Assembly (NCBI GenBank): GCA_900088475.1
Contig: FLMG01003284.1
Coordinates: forward strand, 9,979 to 22,084
Direction: 5' to 3'
DNA from: Hyphochytrium catenoides
Lineage: Eukaryota > Sar > Hyphochytriomycetes > Hyphochytriales > Hyphochytriaceae
Length of the DNA stretch: 12,106 nt
The position numbers were made by a program, and so were the translations under genes. The notes under the pieces are model-generated. The model saw only the letters and a program-made list of their open reading frames with translations. It made no database searches and was not told the origin of the DNA. Shown here one piece after another: positions 6,126 to 12,106 of the stretch (position 1 is its first letter; each line of letters begins with the position of its first letter).

Positions 6126-7225
6126 CTACCGTTGCAGCTTTCTCATTCTGTGAGAATACGTAGATGACCTTCTCTTCTCTTTGTTGCAGCTGGTGTTCTC
6201 TTCCTTGGCTGTTGTGAAACAAGCTGCTTCTTTACCTGTTCTTCATCTTCTACTCTCTCGCTCTCTTTTTCTCTTTTTTCCTTCGTTCGTCTCTCTCTCA
6301 TTCATCTTTCTCTCTCTCCACATCTATAGCCATCTATAGGAAGGTATGTATATCCTTTACGTCTTGTGGTGGTTGTCTCTCTATCTGGTGCTCCTCACTT
6401 CTTTTCTCCGTCCTCGATGTCTGCCAAGCCTGTCATCATCGTAAGGTCATTAGTAGGGAATACAGTAAGGCAGGGGGTTCCTGCCTCTCTTCTGGATGGT
6501 AATGAACGTCAAGAAGATGCTTGTCAAATTTTCTCTCTTAACTGTTTCTTGTTTTCCTTCTTCATGCTCTGTTTTTAAGCGTCAGCGTAGTCTTCACATC
6601 GCCTGCCTCTCGACCATTGGCAAACGTAGTCGTCGTCCTCTCGTCACGACCGAAATCACTTATTATTAGGCGTGGGGGAGAGAAGCTCGAGAGAGAGATG
6701 ACAGGCAGACAGATAGTAGGGAGAGAAGGAGAGGTCTGTGGCAGGGAGAGGAGGAGAGCCCACCATTTCTTACTGCACTCGTCCGCTGATGGCTTCTGTC
6801 TCTTTCAAACTTTATTCCAAAACCTTTATCAGTAGAAAACCTCCTTGTAGCGCTTAGTGTTGGCAGCTATGACAGACTCTTCTACTTCTTCTCCTCTCCT
6901 TCTGTTTCTCTCTTTCCCGTCCTGTCTTTCTCTCTTCGTCACCTTCCTTATCGACATAATTCAAACCATCCCAAGACTCCTCTCCTTGCTTCCATTAATA
7001 AATAATAGTCACTGCCATCGTCTCTTCTTCTGTTATTGGGATTGGTACATTTGCTCGTCTGAGTGACACTGATGAAGAGAGACTTGGAACCTTCTCTCCT
7101 CCTCCCGCCGTCTCTGCTTTCATTATTGCAGATGAAGTCTTCTTCTCCTTCTTTCTTTCTTCATCTTTCTTTTTTTCTCTCTTGTGTTTCTTCTTCATCT
7201 TAGCATTCATTATAGGATTTCTTCG

Positions 7226-7756
7226 TTGTCTACCACTTTTTTCTCTTTTGCTTCTTCTTGTTCATAGTACACTTTTCATATTTTTTTATACATGAGTCCA
7301 CTCTAGTCACTTCCAAATAATTGCTCTTTTTTCAAAATAAAAGGCCAATTCTAGTCAATAATTTCTTCTCAAGAATTGGCCTTAGTTTAGCTAGCAATGT
7401 CTATAAAGGAGACTGTTTAAAGAAAAAGATATGAAAATGTACCAAGAAGAACAAGGGCGAAAACTACTAGTAGAGGCCAGATTGTCTACCACTTTTTTAC
7501 TCTTTGCTTCCTCTTGTTTATAGTACAGATTTCATATCTTTCTTTTATACCCAAAAGTCCACTGCTCACTCCCAAATAATTGCTCTTTTTTTAGAATAAA
7601 AGGCCAATTCAAGTCAATTATTCTATTCTCGAAGAATTGGCCGTTTATTACCTAATAATGATATAGAGGACTGACTAGCAGCCTACTGTTTAAAGAAGAA
7701 GATTTGAAAAATGAAACAAGAAAAACAAGGGGGAAAACTACTAGTTAGAAGGCCAG
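7226..7756. repeat. Tandem pair of foldback (MITE-like) repeats
   Basis: Copy 1 (7226-7480) and copy 2 (7481-7756) align along their whole length, both starting TTGTCTACCACTTTTTT and ending in ACTACTAGT...GGCCAG. Each has a central inverted repeat: 12-base perfect arms in copy 1 (AAGGCCAATTCT at 7341-7352 with 7372-7383), and 9-base arms in copy 2 (GGCCAATTC at 7602-7610 with 7634-7642). The outer thirds are also roughly complementary (CTTCTTCTTGTT on the left, AAGAAGAACAAGG on the right), so each copy could fold into one long hairpin. There is no transposase and no clear target duplication. Confidence 0.7.
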
Positions 7757-7944
7757 AAAGGGGAAAAGATGAAGGAAGCAGCTCCATCATCCCCGCCACT
7801 AAGGGCGGCGGCCGGGGAGGAAGATCGGCAGGAAGCGGGAGCTGCGGGGACACCGAGGCGGACGCGGGGAGATTATCTTCCTCACCAACAATAGAAAAAA
7901 TGCGAGAGAGAAAAAATCTTGATTCTCCTCTTGAACATCATTGA
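7711..7944 (+). CDS. Weak 77-codon ORF across a GC-rich patch
   Basis: The frame opens inside the right end of the second foldback copy and crosses 7790-7876, the most GC- and CpG-rich patch in the window, giving a Gly/Arg/Ser-rich segment. The minus strand is also open here and, after an acceptor-like CCCCGCAG, could continue the exon-like segment at 8056-7975 in matching phase. No family is recognised on either strand. The GC patch may instead be a CpG-rich promoter. Confidence 0.15.
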   Translation: MKQEKQGGKLLVRRPERGKDEGSSSIIPATKGGGRGGRSAGSGSCGDTEADAGRLSSSPTIEKMRERKNLDSPLEHH

Positions 7945-7974
7945 TAAGAAAGACCCCAAGGAAGAAGAGCTAAC

Positions 7975-8056
7975 CTGAGCCAAACGTGCACGAAAATAAA
8001 TGAGATCAATGTTCAGTAACCGGTGCATGGTTATCATTTCCGCAGCCTCTCTATTA
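7975..8056 (-). other. Exon-like segment on the minus strand
   Basis: An 82-base interval lies between a TTGTTCTCCAG acceptor and a CAG|GTTAGC donor. Only one frame is open, giving 27 residues with a helical look (EAAEMITMHRLL followed by a hydrophobic and arginine-rich stretch). Upstream on the minus strand the sequence is a long pyrimidine tract (8197-8454 on plus), as expected of an intron. No phase-compatible upstream exon was found, so translation may begin at an ATG inside this segment. Confidence 0.25.
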
Positions 8057-8196
8057 CTGGAGAACAAACTCTATAGGATTTGGGTGCGTATTATTACCGC
8101 CGTTGTCTGAAGAGTGGAGGCCGTTACAGAAAAACACTTTTGTCGAAAGCTGAGGAAGATCTCCAATGACCGGAAGGTTAGGACCCGAGTGCAAGT

Positions 8197-8206
8197 GAGA
8201 GAGAAG

Positions 8207-8240
<34 letters not shown>

Positions 8241-8401
8241 AGAGAGAGCGATGGTGAGAGGGAGAACAGAGAGAAAGAGACAGAGAAAGCGAGACAGAGG
8301 GGAGAGATTGAGAGAGAAGACAGAGAGAGGGGAAGAGGGAGACAGAGCGACAGGAAAGGTTTCTGGAAGAAGAGCGAGCGAGCGGAAGAGAGAGAGAGAT
8401 A

Positions 8402-8454
<53 letters not shown>
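8197..8454. repeat. Long (GA)n tract
   Basis: About 250 bases of GA-rich sequence, ending in a pure run of over 20 units at 8407-8452. The long minus-strand Ser-Leu frames covering it have no other coding features and come from the repeat. Confidence 0.95.
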
Positions 8455-8457
<3 letters not shown>

Positions 8458-8513
8458 CTGAGGGGTTGAACCCGAAGAACAGGCATAAGCGCAAAGAGAT
8501 AGTGATAAGCGTC

Positions 8514-8568
8514 GCGGGAAGTGATTCACTTGGAGGTCAAGTCACCCTGACCTTTAGATTGCGGGAAA
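8514..8568. promoter_or_regulatory. Palindrome-rich putative promoter
   Basis: AAGTGATTCACTT (8519-8531) is a 13-base odd palindrome. It is followed at once by AGGTCA (8534-8539) and TGACCT (8548-8553), an inverted pair spaced by eight bases. AGGTCA is the half-site of nuclear receptors. GCGGGAA at 8514-8520 and GCGGGAAA at 8561-8568 match E2F-type TTTCCCGC on the opposite strand. The block lies between a plus-strand gene and possible minus-strand exons, so it may be a bidirectional promoter. These are motif matches only. Confidence 0.35.
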
Positions 8569-8624
8569 CTTGGCACCTCGGATAATCGTCCTTGTCTCTC
8601 TCTCTTCCAACTTTTTCTACCCAG

Positions 8625-8705
8625 AGATTCTTCCCAGTCAATAGCTCTCATCTATTGTCCAAAGGATACAGAGAGATTAGGGCAAGATCTTATTCCAAAG
8701 CAAGC
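8625..8705 (+). other. Possible leader exon of the 8798 gene
   Basis: An 81-base interval is bounded by TTTTTCTACCCAG and a GTGAGT donor at 8706. It is open in the frame that would join the ATG at 8798 (27 codons, phase 0) across a 92-base segment ending in TTCTTACAAAAG. That segment is GA-rich, which is unusual for an intron, and no ATG was found in frame upstream. It could be a 5' untranslated exon, or the whole interval could be a continuous leader. Confidence 0.25.
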
Positions 8706-8797
8706 GTGAGTCTGGAGAAGAGACAAAGGGAGAGAGAGAGAGAGACAAAGAGACTGAACGAGCGCAAGAGAGACAGAAGAAACTTTTCTTACAAAAG

Positions 8798-9394
8798 ATG
8801 AAGACTTTCCTTGGATTTGTCCGTGATAACAAGGGCGCGGACTGCAATCTTCTGCTGTCCCAGCTTCTGTTCTGGTTGGTCGGCTTCCCTGTGGTCCTGG
8901 AGCACGGCTGGAGCAGTGAGAACTATGACAAAAACGGCGGAATCCCAAGTGGAACGATGGGCAGCGGCGCCTTTGTAGTCACGCTCTTCTTTGCGGTGCT
9001 CTCCTTTGTCCTATGGGCTGGATATATGGTACAGAAGAACCTTCTCCTCAATTTTCATTGGTCTCTCTCTCTCTCTCTCGTTTTCCTCTCTCTCTCTCTC
9101 TCTCGTTTTCTCTCTTTCTCTCTTACTCAGCCTTCTTCGGCTTACGTAAGTTTCTCCTGTCTGTTTGTTTCGATTGGAACCTGTCCTGCTTGGGGTTGCT
9201 TATTCACTATCTCTTTCCTCTCTCTCTCTCTCGCGTTCTCTCACTTACGCGCGTTCTCTTTCTCTCTCTCTCTCTCTCTCGTCCTCTCTATTTTGCTCTC
9301 TCTCTCTCTCTCTCTTTCTCTCTGTCCCATGCTGTGCCAGGTTGCATACTTTATGAAGCCGGAGATGAATGATGACGAAGAAGAGGAAGACTAA
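8798..9394 (+). CDS. Small two-helix membrane protein with a micro-exon, 99 aa
   Basis: Three exons: 8798-9028, 9131-9145 and 9341-9394. Introns start GTACAG (9029) and GTAAGTTT (9146) and end CTTACTCAG and GTGCCAG. Both are CT-rich and all joins are phase 0. The spliced product has a short basic N-terminus, a hydrophobic helix at about 16-34, a polar loop with Trp-38 and Tyr-43, a second helix at about 57-76 ending in LWAGYM, five micro-exon residues (PSSAY), and an acidic tail (DDEEEED, 93-99). The charge pattern suggests both ends are cytosolic. The second helix faintly recalls the last helix of MARVEL-type vesicle proteins, but two helices are missing, so no family is assigned. The start is supported by A at -3 and a GA-rich leader (8717-8782). 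Both introns are multiples of three (102 and 195) without stops, so unspliced RNA would encode 198 residues with Ser-Leu inserts. Skipping the micro-exon also keeps frame. Confidence 0.55.
   Translation: MKTFLGFVRDNKGADCNLLLSQLLFWLVGFPVVLEHGWSSENYDKNGGIPSGTMGSGAFVVTLFFAVLSFVLWAGYMVQKNLLLNFHWSLSLSLVFLSLSLSRFLSFSLTQPSSAYVSFSCLFVSIGTCPAWGCLFTISFLSLSLAFSHLRAFSFSLSLSLVLSILLSLSLSLSLCPMLCQVAYFMKPEMNDDEEEED
9061..9126. repeat. (CT)n tract in intron 1 of the 8798 gene
   Basis: Occupies most of the 102-base intron and serves as its polypyrimidine tract just before CTTACTCAG. Confidence 0.85.
9216..9326. repeat. (CT)n tract in intron 2 of the 8798 gene
   Basis: Interrupted CT tract with several CGCG insertions, lying upstream of the acceptor GTGCCAG that ends at 9340. 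Confidence 0.85.
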
Positions 9395-9743
9395 GCCCGT
9401 CGTCAAGAAGAAACGAGAGAGAGTGAGAAGAGAGTAAACACTACTGCGCAGGATGCAGAAATCTCTTTCTCTTTTGCAACCTTTACTTTATCCCTAATCA
9501 TAGCTCTTCAGTTCTCTCTCCTCAAGGATAGGGAGAAACGGCCCGAGCAGAGCACTCTCTCTCTTCTCTCTTTTCCTTATTCTCTCTCTCTTTTTTACTC
9601 TCTCTTTCTCTCTCTCTCACTTTTCTGGTCTTTACCAATTATCCAGCTCAAGGCTAATCCAGTGAGTTTACTTTATATTTCCCTACACGGAACTGGGTTG
9701 GCGTATGAATGATGAGAGAGAAAGGGCCCTTTGAACCGGAGAT

Positions 9744-9784
<41 letters not shown>

Positions 9785-10158
9785 GGAAGGAGTGACAAAG
9801 ATCAATGTGAGAAAGGAAGATATGAAGAAGAGAGAGGACAGAGACAAGCAATTAGCGACAAAGTTAAGGTCAGAGCAGCGGCGAGAGAAGGGAGAGGAAG
9901 AGAGAGAGAGAGAGCAGAGCCTCTGAGGCATTCAGGTAGAAGACAAAGAGAAACATATGAGCGCGATGAGCATTCAAAGAAGGACAGTAGGGTGCAAGGA
10001 AAGAGAGAACAAAATCAAAAAGAAGTAGGGGAAAGCGCGAGAGGGGAAAAGGAACCTCGCAGAGCAGGGAAGAGAGAAAGAGAGACAGACAGAAAGAAAA
10101 AAAGAACAGGAAAGAGAGAGAGAAACCTCTTCCCAAGGCTTGAACCCTTGTAGAGTTC
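9395..10158. other. Convergent intergenic region
   Basis: Lies between the stop of the plus-strand gene (9394) and the stop of the minus-strand gene (10159), so it should hold both 3' ends. No AATAAA was seen close to either stop. It contains CT tracts at 9551-9621, GA tracts at 9743-9757 and 10063-10125, and the ACAG repeat. Open frames here are Ser/Leu/Cys-rich repeat translations with no gene-like features. Confidence 0.5.
9757..9783. repeat. (ACAG)n tetranucleotide repeat
   Basis: Six to seven uninterrupted ACAG units directly follow a (GA)n run. It is the only clear tetranucleotide array in the window and probably arose by mutation and slippage from the adjacent dinucleotide. Confidence 0.9.
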
Positions 10159-10689
10159 CTACTGTGTCCTCCAGACTTGTCTCTGTTGTTGCCTCAAAAG
10201 TGCCCCGGCCCAGGCCACCACCTCCTGATTCTGATGGAGAAGGAGACAGTCGATCGTCTCCCACCACGAGGTAGGAGAGAGAGAGAAAGGACTGGGAGAG
10301 AGAGAGAGAGAAGAAGAAGAAAGAGAGGAGAGAGATGGAGAGGAGGTTGGAGGATGGGCCGTGAGGAGCTTCAGCACCCGAAGACAGTTAATGATTGCCC
10401 CGTCAGTAGTCTGCGAGGCGGGAGCTATGCCAGCCCAAAGAGAGAGAAAGAAAGCGAGTGAGGCAAAAGAGAAGAGGAAAGAAAGAGAGAGAGACGCAGG
10501 GAGGGAGAGAGAGAAAGAGAGACAGAGAGAGTGAGAGAGAGGAAAGAAGAAAAGGCAGGAGAGGGAGGAAGATAGGGACGCATGGAAGATGGAGAAAATT
10601 AACGGGGATGACACCACAGAAGGGAGAGGGAGGGAGAAAACGGAAGAAGAGCAGAGAGTGAGAAAGCCAGGACTAAAAGGAGAGAAGAC

Positions 10690-10742
<53 letters not shown>

Positions 10743-11434
10743 TGACAGAAAGAGAATGGAGCACTTAAAATTGACACAGCACTCAGAGAAGACAAAGGGC
10801 AGGTTAGGAGCCGACCGAGTGAGATAGAATCAAGGACAAACAACATAAGAAGAGAGAGAGGAAAGGAAAGACATAACGACTTTGACAAAAGCGTTGGAAA
10901 CGGAATTGATAGGAACCGAAGAGGAGGGAGTGAAGCAGATCAGAAAGGGAGCTGAATACTAACTCTCTCTCTCTCTCTCTTTCTTCTCTCTCTCTTCTCT
11001 CTTTCTCTCTCTTCTTCTCTCTCTCTCTCTTTGTCTCTCTCACTCTCCCGTATGACCATCCCTCTTTCTCCTCTTTCTCTCACGCAATATCTCTTGCCTC
11101 TTATTACCTTTCAAGATATTCAGGCAGATAGCCAGTACATTGCATTGCAACAAAGCAGCCCGGCCAACTTCACTGGTAAAGACAGACAGATAAGGAGAGT
11201 GAGAGGCTTGGATAGGCCAGAAAGAGAAAGAAAGAGAGAGTGAGAGACCGCATAGAGGCGAGATGATTGGAGAAGCATCAGAGAGAAAGAAGTGGGTGCT
11301 AGGGCTCAGGGGAAGGAGACACGAATAGGAGTTCAGGCTAATGGACGGACAGGGAGAACCACCGAGAGACGGAGAGAGTTGAAGACACAGAGAGGGAAGG
11401 ATAAAGAGAGAGAATGAGAGAGAAAGAGGAAGAA

Positions 11435-11485
<51 letters not shown>

Positions 11486-12028
11486 AAGGAGAAAGACGGA
11501 AAGAGGGAGAAAGAGAGAGGGAGAAGAGAGAGAAAGAGGGAGAGAGAGAGAGAGAGAGAGAAAGTCGAAAAAAAGAGAGAGGAAAAAAGAGAAGGGAGAT
11601 GGAAAGAGAGAACAGATCCAACGGCTGTGAAGATAACAGATACGTCGATACCTCGCACAGAGCCAGATGACGCATTCGAAGGTCAGGCGGCGCACTGCAT
11701 CTGAAGGAGTAGTTGCTAGGAAAACGTCCCGTGTCCAGGAAAGATAGTGAATGAGCTTTAGCACATGAAGATCGGGGCTCGAAGTCGGAGGAGTTGCCTC
11801 TCTTTCCTCTCTGTCTATCCCTCTCCGTCTCTCTTCCTCACCCTCTGCCTTTTTCTTTCTCTCTCTCTCTTTCTTTTTGCTATCTCTGACGTATCTCTCC
11901 GATTCCAGAACTGTATGTAGACGAAGGCTAGCGAGAGGACTCCGTTTGCTAAATTCTTTGTTCTTCACTCTCTCACTCCTTACTCTTTCTTTGGTACCCT
12001 TTTTCATATTCCGTAATCTCTTTGCCAT
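10159..12028 (-). CDS. HEAT/ARM-like helical repeat protein, three exons, about 235 aa
   Basis: Minus-strand gene. Exon 1 is 12028-11652 (donor GAG|GTATCG). Exon 2 is 11172-11108 (acceptor GTCTTTACCAG, donor AAG|GTAATA). Exon 3 is 10424-10159 (acceptor GGCATAG, stop TAG). Phases agree at both joins (AG|T and G|CT). Residues 1-80 are highly charged, partly from GA-rich sequence. From about 86 a run of amphipathic helices begins: 86-95, 109-124 (AVRRLTFECVIWLC), 127-147 (EVGRAALLQCNVLA), 155-170 (INCLRVLKLL) and 201-226 (EVVAWAGALL). The spacing and leucine pattern resemble HEAT or armadillo repeats, which act as protein-binding scaffolds; no specific family is assigned. Residues about 174-200 are a Ser/Leu-rich loop encoded by a (CT)n tract. 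The start (ATG, G at -3, G at +4) follows a GA leader but could lie further downstream, and the 3' end could continue past an unseen donor. The helical part is the surest. Confidence 0.5.
10275..10340. repeat. GA tract inside exon 3 of the HEAT-like gene
   Basis: On the coding (minus) strand this is CT-rich and is translated as Ser/Leu/Pro between two helices. I found no GT donor between the preceding helix and the tract, so splicing it out is not obvious. Confidence 0.7.
10440..10740. repeat. GA-rich intron sequence with pure (GA)n core
   Basis: GA-rich on plus, ending in a pure run of about 24 units at 10692-10739. It forms part of intron 2 of the minus-strand gene, where it reads as pyrimidine and leads to the acceptor at 10425. 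Confidence 0.9.
10963..11038. repeat. CT tract, purine in the minus-strand intron
   Basis: Interrupted (CT)n near the donor end of intron 2 of the minus-strand gene. It is one of the few tracts whose orientation goes against the general pattern. The plus strand here also leads to an acceptor-like TTATTACCTTTCAAG, so a plus-strand exon at 11116-11176 is an alternative reading. Confidence 0.85.
11220..11605. repeat. Long GA-rich tract, intron 1 of the minus-strand gene
   Basis: Nearly 400 bases of GA-rich sequence, with a pure run at 11449-11480. It is pyrimidine on the transcribed strand and ends close to the acceptor at 11173. The plus-strand Arg-Glu frames and minus-strand Ser-Leu frames over it are repeat translations. 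Confidence 0.95.
11798..11875. repeat. CT tract encoding charged linker of the minus-strand gene
   Basis: Purine-rich on the coding strand, where it is read as Lys/Arg/Glu within residues about 51-78 of the HEAT-like protein if exon 1 is continuous. Confidence 0.8.
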
Positions 12029-12045
12029 TTCTCTCTTTCTCGCCA

Positions 12046-12106
12046 CTCCTCATTGCTCTTTCTCTCTTCTTTCCCATCTTGATCTTCCTCTCTCTCTCTC
12101 TCTCTC
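12046..12106. repeat. CT tract at the window edge, GA leader of the minus-strand gene
   Basis: CT-rich on plus. On the minus strand it is a purine leader ending shortly before the proposed ATG at 12028. The tract runs off the window. Confidence 0.8.

Larger units (their letters stand above)
5522..7210. other. Unresolved gene-like region with splice-like signals
   Basis: No single gene model is supported. Items seen: an ATG at 5526 opening a frame that runs into a (CT)n tract (5632-5770); an acceptor-like TTTAG at 5774-5778 followed by a 63-codon open stretch to TAA 5968; an ATG at 6045 directly after a GA leader (6001-6037), opening 40 codons to TGA 6167; an acceptor TTGTTGCAG ending at 6189; a strong donor AAG|GTATGT at 6344; donors GTAAGG near 6441 and 6471; and an acceptor TTATTGCAG ending at 7131. 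The minus strand of 6040-6222 is also open and encodes a charged, glycine-containing stretch. The region probably contains exons, on one or both strands. Confidence 0.3.

Noticed and set aside
8054-8529. Three long overlapping minus-strand open frames of 100-150 codons
   Set aside because: They are almost entirely Ser-Leu runs from a (CT)n tract, which has no stop codon in any frame. All frames are open at once, so openness carries no coding information.
9654-10136. Several minus-strand frames of 65-88 codons in the convergent region
   Set aside because: Dominated by Ser/Leu/Cys/Val runs from the CT and ACAG repeats, with no splice-bounded or non-repetitive coding segment.
10134-10150. T-arm-like hairpin on the minus strand (CAAGG, GTTCAAG, CCTTG)
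   Set aside because: The stem is offset by one base relative to a true tRNA T-arm, and there is no A-box, D-arm or anticodon arm at the right distance. Probably chance.
10177-10461. 94-codon plus-strand ORF opposite the HEAT-like gene
   Set aside because: Arg-Glu repeat composition through the middle. The opposite strand gives a coherent helical protein with phase-matched exons, which explains the openness better.
11040-11705. Long open frames on both strands over the GA tract, 96-211 codons
   Set aside because: Repeat translations (Arg-Glu on plus, Ser-Leu on minus). Only the flanking segments at 11108-11172 and 11652-12028 have non-repetitive, helix-like sequence.

Overview
This is eukaryotic nuclear DNA. 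There is no operon structure. Open reading frames are short, are interrupted by GT-AG intron-like segments, and are embedded in a dense mesh of (CT)n/(GA)n tracts that covers a large part of the window. The organism cannot be named from the sequence. Candidate introns of about 80-680 bases, a 15-base micro-exon, CCAAT and E2F-like motifs and AU-rich 3' motifs would fit a compact opisthokont genome such as a unicellular holozoan, but that is a guess.

Layout. Positions 1-1430 hold a CT tract, a CCAAT-rich stretch and weakly supported ORFs on both strands. 1431-2700 is mostly non-coding, with a tRNA-like relic, a second CCAAT pair and small palindromes. 2700-3600 is split by GA/CT tracts and contains a possible short-exon gene on the minus strand. 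3702-4391 is a clean intronless ORF for a 229-residue acidic, serine-rich, regulator-like protein, with AU-rich motifs in its 3' flank. 4787-5093 holds two tandem hairpin repeats and a third hairpin. 5340-7210 starts with an inverted CCAAT pair and contains several splice-like signals, but I could not assemble a gene. 7226-7756 is a tandem pair of about 260-base foldback repeats.

The two best spliced genes are in the right half. On the plus strand, 8798-9394 encodes a 99-residue protein with two membrane helices, using three exons of which one is 15 bases. On the minus strand, 12028-10159 encodes an approximately 235-residue helical protein whose three exons join with matching phases and resemble HEAT/ARM repeats. 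The two genes converge, and their 3' flanks share 9395-10158.

The most interesting general pattern is that the dinucleotide tracts are oriented relative to genes. In the better-supported models, purine (GA) tracts lie in the leader just before the ATG, and pyrimidine (CT) tracts lie inside introns. Neither tract can create a stop codon in any frame, so introns can remain open and tracts can be absorbed into proteins as Ser-Leu or Arg-Glu runs. None of the gene models was tested against transcripts or homologues.
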